Source: Bacilli bacterium (GTDB lineage: Bacteria > Bacillota_I > Bacilli_A > RF39 > UBA660). Taken from it: 64,000 nt of DNA. This document shows, one piece after another, positions 39,201-49,142 of this stretch. Numbering within the stretch: the stretch's first letter is position 1; every line of letters starts with the position of its first letter. The notes beneath the pieces were generated by a model, which worked only from the letters and a program-made list of their open reading frames with translations, was not told the origin of the DNA and did not search any database. The DNA lies in NCBI GenBank assembly GCA_017428495.1, contig JAFRQS010000031.1:89587-153586 (forward strand). Direction: 5' to 3'. Position numbers and translations under genes: made by a program.

Positions 39201-40385
39201 ATGGCAAAAGAAAAATTTAATCGTTCAAAACCACACGTTAATATTGGTACTATTGGTCACGTTGACCATGGTAAAACAACTTTAACAGCAGCTATTACAA
39301 AAGTATTAAGTAAGAAAGGTGGAGCAGAATTTGTTGATTATGCAAATATCGATAAGGCTCCAGAAGAAAGAGAAAGAGGAATAACAATCAATACTGCTCA
39401 CGTTGAGTATGAAACTGATAAGAGACACTATGCTCACGTTGACTGTCCAGGACACGCTGATTATGTTAAAAACATGATTACTGGTGCTGCTCAAATGGAT
39501 GGTGCTATCTTAGTTATAGCTGCAACTGATGGACCTATGGCTCAAACAAGAGAACATATCTTACTTGCTCGTCAAGTTGGTGTTCCAAGAATGGTAGTAT
39601 TCTTAAATAAATGTGATATGGTTGATGATCCAGAATTATTAGATTTAGTTGAAATGGAAGTTAGAGAATTATTAAGTTCTTATGATTTCGATGGTGATAA
39701 TACTCCAATAATTCGTGGTTCTGCTTTAAAAGCTCTTGAAGGAGATGCTGAATATGAAGCTAAGATTGTTGAATTAATGAATGCTGTTGATGAATGGATT
39801 CCAACTCCAGAAAGAGATACAGATAAACCATTCTTAATGTCAATTGAAGACGTATTTACAATAACTGGTCGTGGAACAGTTGTTACAGGACGTGTTGAAC
39901 GTGGTGAATTAAAATTAAATGATGAAGTTGAAATAGTTGGTATCAGAGATACTCAAAAGACTACAGCTACAGGAATCGAAATGTTCCGTAAACAATTAGA
40001 TTCTGCACAAGCAGGAGATAATGCTGGTGTTCTATTACGTGGTATCACAAGAGATCAAGTTGAAAGAGGACAAGTTCTTGCAAAACCAGGAACAGTTACT
40101 CCACATACTAAGTTTGAAGCTGAAGTATACGTATTAAGTAAAGAAGAAGGCGGAAGACATACTCCATTCTTCTCTAACTACAGACCTCAATTCTATTTCA
40201 GAACTACAGACGTAACAGGTGTTATTGAATTACCTGCTGGTACTGAAATGGTTATGCCTGGTGATAATACAAGTATGACAGTTGAACTTATTCACCCAAT
40301 TGCTATTGAACAAGGAACTAAATTCTCTATCCGTGAAGGTGGAAGAACAGTTGGTTCAGGTGTAGTAAGTAAAATTGATAAGTAA
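39201..40385 (+). CDS. tuf: Elongation factor Tu
   Basis: Delivers aminoacyl-tRNA to the ribosome. 394 aa: [74 protein letters not shown] spacer of 75 nt with a hairpin (AATACTTGA...TCAAGTATT, 39131-39156) and a TATAAT-like box separates it from fusA, so tuf may also have its own promoter. Confidence 0.98.
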   Translation: MAKEKFNRSKPHVNIGTIGHVDHGKTTLTAAITKVLSKKGGAEFVDYANIDKAPEERERGITINTAHVEYETDKRHYAHVDCPGHADYVKNMITGAAQMDGAILVIAATDGPMAQTREHILLARQVGVPRMVVFLNKCDMVDDPELLDLVEMEVRELLSSYDFDGDNTPIIRGSALKALEGDAEYEAKIVELMNAVDEWIPTPERDTDKPFLMSIEDVFTITGRGTVVTGRVERGELKLNDEVEIVGIRDTQKTTATGIEMFRKQLDSAQAGDNAGVLLRGITRDQVERGQVLAKPGTVTPHTKFEAEVYVLSKEEGGRHTPFFSNYRPQFYFRTTDVTGVIELPAGTEMVMPGDNTSMTVELIHPIAIEQGTKFSIREGGRTVGSGVVSKIDK

Positions 40386-40387
40386 TT

Positions 40388-40418
40388 AAAAGAATGACTT
40401 GGTCATTCTTTTTTTTAT
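40388..40418 (+). terminator. Terminator after tuf
   Basis: AAAGAATGAC-TTG-GTCATTCTTT with a T-run. Confidence 0.85.
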
Positions 40419-40509
40419 AAAATATAGTTTAAAAATAGTATATTTGTCATTATCCTTGTAAACATCTATATGATATGGTATAGTAAAGGCATATGATAGG
40501 AGAGAATAT

Positions 40510-41838
40510 ATGAAAAAGAATAAGAAGAAAGCATTTACGTTAGTAGAGTTATTAGCAGTAATACTAATATTAGCAGTAATATTAATAATTGCAGTACCAC
40601 AAATAATGAAAACAATAAAGGAAACAAAATTAAAAACTATGGAAGATAGTGCAAAACTAATAGCAACAAATGCTGATAAAGATTATCTTGCACAACAAGC
40701 AGTAAACGCTAATTATAATGTAACAAGTATACCATGTTCTGATGTTGCAAAATTAAGTGATGATTATTCAAACTGTAGCATTACATATGATAGTAATGGA
40801 GTAGCAACAGTAAAATTAAAAGGTGCATCAGGTGGCAAATTTGATAAAATTAAGTGTGAAGGAACAAAGGATAATATGAATTGTCAAGAAAGAGTACTAT
40901 TACCAGGATACTCTGATGCAGTAGAACTATTAATAGGTAAATATAATGATGGAACAAATAGCGAAGGACTAATAAGAGTACAGCACAATAAGACACAAAA
41001 TGAAAAATATACTGCAGTAGAGTATAGGTATCAAGGAAGTAACCCAAATAATTATGTATATTTTAATTGTACAGATAATAGTAATCCAACAAGTAGTACA
41101 TGTGAAATATGGAGAATAATAGGACTATTTGATGGAAGAGTAAAGATAGTAAGAAAAGATTCGATAGGAAGTTTTTCATGGGATTCTAGTGAATCATCTA
41201 TAAATAGTGGTTTGGGAATAAACCAATGGGGACATTCGACATATACAGATGGTACTCCATATGAAGGAGCAGATTTAATGAGAGAGCTAAATGGAGACTA
41301 TTTAAATTCATCATTAACTGCAAATACTTTATGGTATAATGGCTCAAAAGATAATAAAGACGGTACTTTTGATATAAATTATGTATTAAAAAATAATGCA
41401 CAAAAACTAATAGGAGATGCAACATGGTATACAGGTGCAATTTATAAAGCCCATGAAGCAACATTATCATTATCAGAGACATATGCAGGTGAAAGAGGTA
41501 CAAGCCACGTATCAAATCCTAGTGATGGTATAACAAGGACAGATGTATGGGTAGGTAAAGTAGGATTAGTATATGCTAGTGACTTTGGCTATGCTTCAGG
41601 GAATTTTTCGTGTTCTAGTAACATAGAAAGCTGTGGTTCTAATTGGATGACAAACTATGGATTGACAATTAGTTCTGATAGGATTAGTGGTGAATATGTA
41701 TTATATGCTAATAGTAGTTATATTTATTCAACTTATGCATATCCCACTAGGGCAGTAAGACCTGCTGTGTATTTAATTCCTGACATTCAAATGAAAGGAT
41801 CTGGCACAACTTCTGATCCATATGTATTTGCAGAATAA
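40510..41838 (+). CDS. Type IV pilin-like surface protein with large C-terminal domain
   Basis: 442 aa. The N-terminus is a class III prepilin signal, KKKAFTLVELLAVILILAVI; Ala instead of Gly sits before the predicted cleavage site, as in some streptococcal ComGC proteins. After the pilin helix and ~80 residues of linker comes a ~280-residue extracellular domain with WRIIG...VRPAVYL and a terminal GSGTTSDPYVF, a module I associate with gut Firmicutes surface proteins. No prepilin peptidase, ATPase or other pilins are nearby. RBS ggagaga. Likely displayed on the surface; its ligand is unknown. Confidence 0.75.
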   Translation: MKKNKKKAFTLVELLAVILILAVILIIAVPQIMKTIKETKLKTMEDSAKLIATNADKDYLAQQAVNANYNVTSIPCSDVAKLSDDYSNCSITYDSNGVATVKLKGASGGKFDKIKCEGTKDNMNCQERVLLPGYSDAVELLIGKYNDGTNSEGLIRVQHNKTQNEKYTAVEYRYQGSNPNNYVYFNCTDNSNPTSSTCEIWRIIGLFDGRVKIVRKDSIGSFSWDSSESSINSGLGINQWGHSTYTDGTPYEGADLMRELNGDYLNSSLTANTLWYNGSKDNKDGTFDINYVLKNNAQKLIGDATWYTGAIYKAHEATLSLSETYAGERGTSHVSNPSDGITRTDVWVGKVGLVYASDFGYASGNFSCSSNIESCGSNWMTNYGLTISSDRISGEYVLYANSSYIYSTYAYPTRAVRPAVYLIPDIQMKGSGTTSDPYVFAE

Positions 41839-41841
41839 TAA

Positions 41842-41869
41842 AAAACCTATAAGTTTACTTATAGGTTTT
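41842..41869. terminator. Bidirectional terminator between convergent genes
   Basis: AAAACCTATAAG-TTTA-CTTATAGGTTTT with flanking A- and T-runs, between the pilin-like gene and femAB. Confidence 0.8.
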
Positions 41870-43124
41870 AATCTTTTCTTAGATTAGAATTTATAAATGG
41901 TTTAAAACTTTTTAATAATCTGTATTTTGGTTTATTAACTATTAATGAGAATTCACCAATATATTCAGTAATTCTAGTATCAAATCCTTTTTTAAAAGTA
42001 TATAATCCAAGAAATTTATTTTTATTTGTAAAATCACCTGTAATACCATTTAAGTGAAATTTTGTATATCCTAAATTTCTATATTCTTCAATTATTTTCC
42101 ACTTTAATAAATGATTAGGATTAAAGCGTTTGAATTTTTGATTTACTCCATCAATTAGGAAAAATACTTCATTTCCATATTTTATTATAGCATTAGCAGC
42201 AATTATAACATATCTAGCATCTTTGTATAATTTTGTTCCGAAAATTATATCATTTCTGTAAGTATTTAATAATTTATCGGATTCTAATTTTCTATTTAAT
42301 AGCTTATTTCTTTCTTCTTCATCTCTTATATTTTTTTGTAATAATTCTGTAAGTTCATTATTTTTACCTGTTTCATGTTCAAATAATAATTTGCTGTTTT
42401 TTAAGAAGGTTTCTGTATTAATTCTTGCAAAATATATGTCAAACATATCAAATTGTGAAAATATTTCATACATATCAAGATAATAATCATATTTTCTATA
42501 ATGCTTTTTGTTTGTTAATTGATAAAATAATTTTAAATCTTGTTTGCTACCTTTATATACTTCTACACCTTTTCTTAAACTATTTCTTATTTTTGTTCTA
42601 GTATGTTTCTCAAAATTGTTAAATATATTTATAGGTGTACTATCAGTTTTTAATACCATATTCCATCTTGGTTTTAAATTTTCGAAATATAAATTAAATC
42701 CTCTATGCTCATATCCTATTCTTTTTAAAGAGTCAGAGATATTGACTCCTGTTTGTTTTTTTTCAATAGGATTACCATCCTTATCTCTTTCAAGATGGGT
42801 AATATGTGGATCTATTATTAAATATACAATTCCCTTTTTTTGAAGATATTCTTTTAAACGTGCTGTAAAGTCATCTACTAATCTATAATCATTAAAATCT
42901 ATTAGATAACCTCTAGGAGAATATCCCATGGTCATTCCAAATTGATTTTTTGTTAAAATTAATGCTGCTGCACATAAACCATCGCCGTCATCATATCCAA
43001 TGTACATAGGTCTATATCCATGTTTAGACATTAGGGTACCATATTGTGATGTTTGATAAAAACTTCTATATGGATGGTTAAATGCAAATTCATCAAATTC
43101 TCTTCTTCCTAATTCAATGATCAT
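41868..43124 (-). CDS. FemAB-family peptidoglycan interpeptide-bridge aminoacyltransferase
   Basis: Uses aminoacyl-tRNA to extend the lipid II side chain. 418 aa with the FemABX layout: two GNAT folds (FYQTSQYGTLMSKHGYRPMY, GYSPRGYLIDF; later YVIIAANAIIKYGNEVFFLIDG, LLKWKIIEEYRNLGYTKFHLNG) and a coiled-coil insertion (about residues 250-290, rich in Glu/Lys/Leu), the tRNA-synthetase-like arm. Start at 43124 with aggagtg; the frame runs on to 43133 without a good start. Reads toward the pilin-like gene. Confidence 0.86.
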   Translation of the reverse strand: MIIELGRREFDEFAFNHPYRSFYQTSQYGTLMSKHGYRPMYIGYDDGDGLCAAALILTKNQFGMTMGYSPRGYLIDFNDYRLVDDFTARLKEYLQKKGIVYLIIDPHITHLERDKDGNPIEKKQTGVNISDSLKRIGYEHRGFNLYFENLKPRWNMVLKTDSTPINIFNNFEKHTRTKIRNSLRKGVEVYKGSKQDLKLFYQLTNKKHYRKYDYYLDMYEIFSQFDMFDIYFARINTETFLKNSKLLFEHETGKNNELTELLQKNIRDEEERNKLLNRKLESDKLLNTYRNDIIFGTKLYKDARYVIIAANAIIKYGNEVFFLIDGVNQKFKRFNPNHLLKWKIIEEYRNLGYTKFHLNGITGDFTNKNKFLGLYTFKKGFDTRITEYIGEFSLIVNKPKYRLLKSFKPFINSNLRKD

Positions 43125-43245
43125 TAGAATCACTCCTATACTTTAATAGTATAGCATATTTTTTTTAAGTTATAAACCTATTTAATGTGTCAAATGTATA
43201 ATTTTACTTTATTTTGTAGTATAATTGTACAAGGAGGGTATTAAA

Positions 43246-44577
43246 ATGTTTAAAAATAATAAAATATTTATATTTGGGATGGCAAGAAGTGGATATGAAG
43301 CTGCTAAGTTGCTTGCAACAAGAAATAATGAAATAATACTTAATGATAAGAATCCAGACCAAGACAAAGAACATATAGAAGAATTAAAGAAGTTGGGTGT
43401 AAAACTTATATTTGGTGAATATGATTTTAGTATGCTAGATAATATAGATTATATTATTAAAAATCCTGGTATAAAAGATAGTCATGAACTTATAAGTTAT
43501 GCTAAAGAAAAAGGAATACCTGTGATGAATGAAATTGAGATGGCATATAGGTTACTTCCTAGAGACATAACTTTAATTGGCGTAACTGGTAGTAATGGTA
43601 AAACTACAACTACATCATTAATATATGAAATATTAAAAAATGCCAAATTACCTGTGACACTTGCTGGTAATATTGGATATCCATTAAGTGCATATGTTAA
43701 AGATATAAAATCAAAAGATATATTGCTTATGGAGATATCTATACAGCAATTATGTAATTTTGATAAATTTAAAACAAATATATCAGTTTTAACCAATATA
43801 TTTGATGCGCATTTAGATTTTGTAGGAAGTAAAGAAAATTATATAAATATTAAAAAGAGAATATTTAATCATCATACAAATGATGATTTGGCAGTATTAA
43901 ATTATGATAATGATGAAGTATTAAATAACACTAATGACATTTTGTCACATAAGGAATATTTTAGTAAAAATAATAAAAATGTAAAGTGTTATATATTTGA
44001 CAATTATATATATTATGATGGAAAAAAGCTAATATGTATTGATGATGTACTATTGAAGGGTAATCATAATTATGAGAATGTGATGGCTGCTATAATTGTA
44101 GCGAAGAGGTTAAATGTTAGTAATAAAATAATAGTTGATACATTAAAAAATTTTAAAAGTGTTGAACATAGGATTGAATTTGTTAGAACATTAAATGATG
44201 TGAAGATATATAATGATTCAAAAGCTACAAATGTGACAGCTACTCAAATTGCATTAAGTTCATTTAGGGAACCAACTATATTATTATTAGGTGGTTTAGA
44301 TAGAGGACATAGTTTTGATGGATTGATTGAATATATGAAGAATGTAAAATTGGTTGTTTGCTATGGTGAAACAAAAAATAGAATAAAAGAATTTTGTGAT
44401 AAGTTAAATATAGAATGTATTGTTAAGGATACATTGGTGGATGCTACTGAAGAGGCGTTAAATAATTCAGTAAGTGGAGATGTGATACTTCTTTCTCCTG
44501 CATGTGCATCATGGGATCAATTTAAGGATTTTGAAGAAAGAGGTAGAGTGTTTAAAGAATATATTAACAATAAATAA
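43246..44577 (+). CDS. murD: UDP-N-acetylmuramoylalanine-D-glutamate ligase
   Basis: Adds D-Glu to UDP-MurNAc-L-Ala in the cytoplasm. 443 aa: N-terminal nucleotide-binding fold (IFGMARSGYEAAKLLA), ATP motif GVTGSNGKTTTTS, SVLTNIFDAHLDFVGS, HRIEFVRTLNDVKIYNDSKA and LLGGLDRG. ATG 43246 after aaggagg; not inside a dcw cluster, so murD is separated from the other mur genes here. Confidence 0.95.
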   Translation: MFKNNKIFIFGMARSGYEAAKLLATRNNEIILNDKNPDQDKEHIEELKKLGVKLIFGEYDFSMLDNIDYIIKNPGIKDSHELISYAKEKGIPVMNEIEMAYRLLPRDITLIGVTGSNGKTTTTSLIYEILKNAKLPVTLAGNIGYPLSAYVKDIKSKDILLMEISIQQLCNFDKFKTNISVLTNIFDAHLDFVGSKENYINIKKRIFNHHTNDDLAVLNYDNDEVLNNTNDILSHKEYFSKNNKNVKCYIFDNYIYYDGKKLICIDDVLLKGNHNYENVMAAIIVAKRLNVSNKIIVDTLKNFKSVEHRIEFVRTLNDVKIYNDSKATNVTATQIALSSFREPTILLLGGLDRGHSFDGLIEYMKNVKLVVCYGETKNRIKEFCDKLNIECIVKDTLVDATEEALNNSVSGDVILLSPACASWDQFKDFEERGRVFKEYINNK

Positions 44578-44626
44578 TTGCTAAAAGTATAATTTTATGA
44601 TAAAGTATAGACTGAGGGTGATTTAA

Positions 44627-44839
44627 ATGGAAACATTAGTAATGATTATATCAATTTTACTTATAATAATTGTTTTATTGCAAAGTGGTAAAGCAGAAGG
44701 TGGTTCTCTAGGTTCAGGAGTAAATAATTCTGATTTGTTTGCTAATAGAAAAGAAAGAGGTAGTGAACTATTTATTACAAGGTTAACTGCTGTTTTAGGT
44801 ACTGCTTTCTTTATTATATGTATTATAATGGCACTTTAA
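44627..44839 (+). CDS. secG: Preprotein translocase subunit SecG
   Basis: 70 aa, two TM helices (LVMIISILLIIIVLLQSG, ITRLTAVLGTAFFIICIIM) joined by GSLGSGVNNSDLFANRK. The secG-rnr-smpB-ssrA order is conserved in Firmicutes. RBS gagggtg. A terminator follows. Confidence 0.95.
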   Translation: METLVMIISILLIIIVLLQSGKAEGGSLGSGVNNSDLFANRKERGSELFITRLTAVLGTAFFIICIIMAL

Positions 44840-44850
44840 AAATTATTTAA

Positions 44851-44877
44851 AAAAGACTTTATATAAGTCTTTTTTTA
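44851..44877 (+). terminator. Terminator after secG
   Basis: AAAGACTT-TATAT-AAGTCTTT plus T-run. Confidence 0.8.
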
Positions 44878-44904
44878 TTTTATAATGTTTGTATGGAGGA
44901 TGTC

Positions 44905-47016
44905 ATGAGAGAAGAAGTTTTAGACATTTTGAAGAAAAGTGAAATACCATTAACGGAGCTAGAAATAGATAATAGATTAAATAATAGAGTTAGTTTGGAT
45001 AAGTTATGTGAAGAACTTAGAACATTAGAAAAATGTGGGGACGTATATGTTACTAAAAAAGGTAAATATACTTTATATGAAAATACACATTTAAAAGTAG
45101 GTAAATTATCAATAAATAAAGCTGGTTTTGGGTTTGTAATAATGGAGAATGAACCAGATATACATATTAAAAAAGAAAATTTAAATGGTGCTATTCATAA
45201 TGATTTGGTAGCAGCTGAATATATATCTGAAGAAGAAGGAAGAATAGTAAGGATTCTTGATAGATCTTTTGATACTATTATTGGTGAGTATACTGAAAAT
45301 AATAATGTTGGTGAAATTATATTAGATGATGATAGGGTTAAATTGACTATTTTAATAGATTCTGATCATAGAAATAGTGCTATGCCTGGTCATAAAGTAA
45401 TAGTAAAACCATATGCTGAAATAGCTAGAAATAAATATTATGGAGAAGTTATAAAAATACTTGGTCACAAAGATGATGTGGGTATAGATATATTGTCTAA
45501 AGTATATGAACATGATATAGAGCCTAATTTTTTAGAAGAAACTATGGAAGAAATAAAGAATATTCCTGATCATGTAGAAGATAGTGAAATGGAAGGTAGA
45601 AGAGATTTAAGAAACAGTAAAATAATAACTATGGATGGTGATGATGCTAAAGATTTCGATGATGCTATAGGTATTGAGAAATTAGATAATGGCAATTATC
45701 TTTTAGGAGTTCATATTGCGGATGTTACATATTATGTAAAAGAAGGAACGTCGCTTGGTAAAGATGCGGAGGAAAGAGCAACAAGTGTATATTTAGTAGA
45801 TAGGGTAATACCAATGCTTCCTCACCAGTTATCTAATGGTATATGTTCATTAAATCCAGGAGTTGATAGGCTTACTATGTCTTGTGATATGGAAATAGAT
45901 TCTAATGGTAAAGTAGTTAATTATGATGTTTATGAGGCAGTAATTAATTCTAAATTAAGAATGACATACAATAAAGCCAATGACTATTTGGAAAGAGGAA
46001 TAATTAATGAGGGTTATGAAAATTTTACAAAAGAATTAGATATGATGGCGGAATTATCAAAAATTCTTAGAAAAAGAAGAGATGATAGAGGTCAACTAAA
46101 TTTTGATGTGCCTGAAGTTAAGATAAAAGTAGATGATGAATGTAAACCAATAGAAATTGGTGAAAGAGAAAGAGGAGTAGGAGAAAAACTAATAGAAGAT
46201 TTTATGATAGTTGCTAATGAAACTGTTGCAGAATATATAACTAATATTGGTTATCCGATGATGTATAGAATACATGAAATACCAAAGGATAAGAAAATAA
46301 GAGAATATTTTATGTTACTTAAATCATTAGGTCATAATGTTAAAATTAAGGGAAAAATAACTGAAATAAAGCCAAAACAAATGCAGGAAGTGTTAGATAG
46401 CTTAAGAGATTCAAAGGATTATGAAATGTTATCAGAGTTAGGACTAAGATCAATGCAAAAAGCAATTTATAGTATAGAGAATCTTGGACATTTTGGTTTG
46501 GCAAGTAAGTGTTATTGCCACTTTACAAGCCCTATTAGGAGATATCCTGATGATACAGTTCATAGAGTATTAAAAATGATATTGCATGGTGTTGAATTGT
46601 CAGGTAGGGATTTAATAGATTTGGAAAAGAAATTAGAAAGAGAAGCGGCACATTCATCTTTAAAAGAGAGAAATGCGGTAGAATGTGAGAGAGATGTAGA
46701 AGATATGAAGATGGCAGAATATATGTTAAATCACATTGGAGAAGTTTTTGAAGCCAAAGTATCAAGTGTTGTACCATCTGGTATGTATGTTATGCTTTCT
46801 AATAGAATAGAAGGAAGAGTGCATGTTGGTTCTATGAAGGGGGACTATTATATAGTAGATGAAGTTGGACAAAGCATAATAGGTAAAAAGAGTGGTAAAA
46901 AATATAGATTAGGTGATTCTGTAACTGTAAAGTGTGTAGAAGCATCTAAAGTAGAAGGAACAATAGATTTTGAATTGGTAAAGGAGATAAATGATGAAGA
47001 AGAGAAAAGTCAATAA
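44905..47016 (+). CDS. rnr: Ribonuclease R
   Basis: Processive 3'-5' exoribonuclease acting on structured RNA and, with tmRNA-SmpB, on mRNAs of stalled ribosomes. 703 aa: N-terminal HTH (EVLDILKKSEIPLTELEID), cold-shock domains, RNB catalytic domain (MDGDDAKDFDDAIGIEKL with the metal-binding Asp, FTSPIRRYPDDTVHR) and C-terminal S1 domain (GEVFEAKVSSVVPSGMYVM). ATG 44905 after ggagg is preferred to the ATG at 44893. It precedes CapA-like and smpB genes. Confidence 0.95.
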   Translation: MREEVLDILKKSEIPLTELEIDNRLNNRVSLDKLCEELRTLEKCGDVYVTKKGKYTLYENTHLKVGKLSINKAGFGFVIMENEPDIHIKKENLNGAIHNDLVAAEYISEEEGRIVRILDRSFDTIIGEYTENNNVGEIILDDDRVKLTILIDSDHRNSAMPGHKVIVKPYAEIARNKYYGEVIKILGHKDDVGIDILSKVYEHDIEPNFLEETMEEIKNIPDHVEDSEMEGRRDLRNSKIITMDGDDAKDFDDAIGIEKLDNGNYLLGVHIADVTYYVKEGTSLGKDAEERATSVYLVDRVIPMLPHQLSNGICSLNPGVDRLTMSCDMEIDSNGKVVNYDVYEAVINSKLRMTYNKANDYLERGIINEGYENFTKELDMMAELSKILRKRRDDRGQLNFDVPEVKIKVDDECKPIEIGERERGVGEKLIEDFMIVANETVAEYITNIGYPMMYRIHEIPKDKKIREYFMLLKSLGHNVKIKGKITEIKPKQMQEVLDSLRDSKDYEMLSELGLRSMQKAIYSIENLGHFGLASKCYCHFTSPIRRYPDDTVHRVLKMILHGVELSGRDLIDLEKKLEREAAHSSLKERNAVECERDVEDMKMAEYMLNHIGEVFEAKVSSVVPSGMYVMLSNRIEGRVHVGSMKGDYYIVDEVGQSIIGKKSGKKYRLGDSVTVKCVEASKVEGTIDFELVKEINDEEEKSQ

Positions 47017-48136
47017 AACGCCTTTGTTTATAATAATAATATTAATATGTTTGATATTTGGAGCATTATACTTTTTTCGTGGCCATTTTACAAAAAAGGA
47101 AGAAGAAGAAACTAAGCCAGAAGTTCTTGAAAAGAAAGAGGTAGAAAAAACATACAATTTGTCATTTACTCTTGCAGGTAATATACTTATTAATAGTGGT
47201 ATGTGGAATGATGCAAGAACTGCTGAAGGATATGATTTTAGTAGTACTTTTAAAGAGTTTGAAAATACTGCAAAAAAATCAAATATTAATTTTTATTTTC
47301 AACAAAGTATTGTCGGTGGTTCGGATTTAGGAGCAAGCTTAAATTATAACTATAATAGTCCTAAGGAATTATTAACTGAATTGTCAAAATTTGGATTTAA
47401 TTTAGTATCATTAAGTAGTTATCATTCATATGATAAGGGAATAGATGGTATAAATAACACAATTCTTTATTTAAATGAGAATAAAATGTCATATTCTGGA
47501 ATAAATGAAGAAGAAGATAAGAGGTATGATAAAAGTGTAATACTTAAAAATGGTGTTAAAGTTGGGTTAATTTCATATACTATGGGTACAGATGAGATTG
47601 TAAAAGAAGAGTATGCTGTTAATAAGTATTCTGATGAACAAGCTAAAAAGGATATTGAGGAATTAAAGAAAAATGCTGATATAGTAATTGTTTCTATTGA
47701 TTGGAATAATATTGGCAGTACTATGGTTACAGAAGAACAAAAAAGAGTAGCTAAATATTTATCTGACTTAGGTGTAAATATAATAGTTGGTAATACCGGA
47801 TACTCTATACAACCTATAGAAAAAATTAATGATACATTGGTATTTTACTCATTGGGTAATTTATTATCAGGTCATAATGCCATTGATTCAAGAATAAGTT
47901 CTGTCGTTGATTTTAATTTAAAAGTTACTAAATTAGGTAAAAAAGTAACTACAAATGTTGATAAAGTAAATGTTTTACTTACTTATGCGTATAATAATTA
48001 TGGTCTTCAATATAAAGTTATACCTTTTACTAAAATAATAAATGAGTTAGGAACTTATAAAACATATTATGAAAAATATAATAAACTATTAACTGAAAAT
48101 AATGATATGGTTAAATTATATGAAATAGGTGAGTAG
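46994..48136 (+). CDS. CapA-family-like membrane protein with altered catalytic motifs
   Basis: 380 aa. Signal-anchor helix ([18 protein letters not shown]), charged linker, then a CapA/PgsA metallophosphatase-like domain. The fold signature YSLGNLL and the order of segments fit, but key positions differ: [10 protein letters not shown] (GD normally), FYFQQSI (NLE normally), [14 protein letters not shown] (NNH normally), SIDWNNIG (HWG normally) and VGNTGYSIQ (GxHPH normally). Its start overlaps the end of rnr by ~23 nt and smpB follows by 1 nt. It could be a non-catalytic surface factor. ATG 46991 is an alternative start. Confidence 0.72.
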   Translation: MKKRKVNKTPLFIIIILICLIFGALYFFRGHFTKKEEEETKPEVLEKKEVEKTYNLSFTLAGNILINSGMWNDARTAEGYDFSSTFKEFENTAKKSNINFYFQQSIVGGSDLGASLNYNYNSPKELLTELSKFGFNLVSLSSYHSYDKGIDGINNTILYLNENKMSYSGINEEEDKRYDKSVILKNGVKVGLISYTMGTDEIVKEEYAVNKYSDEQAKKDIEELKKNADIVIVSIDWNNIGSTMVTEEQKRVAKYLSDLGVNIIVGNTGYSIQPIEKINDTLVFYSLGNLLSGHNAIDSRISSVVDFNLKVTKLGKKVTTNVDKVNVLLTYAYNNYGLQYKVIPFTKIINELGTYKTYYEKYNKLLTENNDMVKLYEIGE

Positions 48137-48137
48137 T

Positions 48138-48572
48138 GTGGAAATTGAAAATAGGAAGGCAAGATATGATTATTTTATAGAAGATACATATGAATGTGGT
48201 ATTGTTCTTAAAGGGTCTGAGATAAAGTCTATTAGAGATGGTAAAGCTAATTTAAAAGATAGTTATGGAATAGTAAAGAATAATGAATTATATATTTTAA
48301 ATTTTCATATATCCAAGTATGAAAATGGTGGGGTATTTAATCATGATGAAACTAGAACTAGAAAATTGCTTGCGCATAAAAAAGAAATATATAAAATGAG
48401 AGATAAGATTAATATTGAAGGCTATACCCTTATACCTATAAAATTGTATATTAAAGATGGTAAGGCAAAAATATTATTAGGAGTTGCAAAGGGTAAAAAG
48501 AATTATGATAAAAAAGAAGCAATAAAAGAGAGGGATATTGAAAAATATAATAAAAAAACTATGAAATATTAG
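48138..48572 (+). CDS. smpB: SsrA-binding protein SmpB
   Basis: Brings tmRNA to stalled ribosomes. 144 aa OB-fold protein: [51 protein letters not shown] and a basic tail. GTG 48138 with aggtgag upstream is favoured over an in-frame GTG at 48129. The tmRNA gene follows directly. Confidence 0.96.
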   Translation: MEIENRKARYDYFIEDTYECGIVLKGSEIKSIRDGKANLKDSYGIVKNNELYILNFHISKYENGGVFNHDETRTRKLLAHKKEIYKMRDKINIEGYTLIPIKLYIKDGKAKILLGVAKGKKNYDKKEAIKERDIEKYNKKTMKY

Positions 48573-48582
48573 TTTTTTTTGT

Positions 48583-48588
48583 TATAAT
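48583..48588 (+). promoter_or_regulatory. -10 box of ssrA
   Basis: TATAAT ten bases before the tmRNA 5' end, just after the smpB stop codon; no convincing -35. Confidence 0.55.
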
Positions 48589-48598
48589 ATGCCCATAT

Positions 48599-48940
48599 GG
48601 GGCCGTTATTGGTTTCGACGGAATCATTAGAATATAAATGGCAAACCGCAGGTATGCGTTAAATCCACAATAAAAATAACTGGAAACAGAAATCAATTAG
48701 CTTTCGCTTAATTTTTTAGAAGGCAGTCTGTTTATTTGTTTTCTTGTGACAAATATATGGGCTTAATAAAGCAAGATATATCATTCGATGATTAGTAAGA
48801 GTGATGAATAAGTACTAATCTAGTTAATAATTTATTTGTTTGTTTTTATGTTATTAATAAATTTTCAAAATAAACTATGTTTGTAGATGTTTATATATCT
48901 GTGCTTTCGGACAGGAGTTCAAATCTCCTCGGCTCCACCA
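48599..48940 (+). ncRNA. ssrA: tmRNA (SsrA)
   Basis: Rescues ribosomes on broken mRNAs. The 5' GGGGCCG pairs with 3' CGGCTCC, the acceptor stem ends in encoded CCA (48938-48940), and the T-arm is ggagttcaaatctcc. The conserved 5' sequence ggtttcgacgg is present. The mRNA-like part begins at GGA 48682 after the usual aataact; it reads GNRNQLAFA and stops at TAA 48709-48711. With the charged Ala the tag is AGNRNQLAFA, unusually short and ending AFA. It lies beside smpB. Confidence 0.95.
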
Positions 48941-48980
48941 TTGACGAATTTGTTCGAACTATTCGAACTTTTAGATAGAT

Positions 48981-49005
48981 ATCAATCAGAAATGATTGAT
49001 TTTTT
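48981..49005 (+). terminator. Terminator after ssrA
   Basis: ATCAATCA-GAAA-TGATTGAT with a T-run; ends the ssrA transcript. Confidence 0.75.
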
Positions 49006-49142
49006 GTTGTGTGAAAGAAAAGAATGATTTAATGGTCAATAATATTAAAGAATATTTAGATTTTAAGCAAAGAAAAAGATGATTTTGATATTAAACAATA
49101 TCTAATCATCAATTGGTGAATACAATAATTAAACTTTACAAA

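Noticed and set aside
49032..49082. 16-codon ORF after the tmRNA terminator
   Set aside because: No RBS and no recognisable sequence; could be a gene remnant but cannot be supported.
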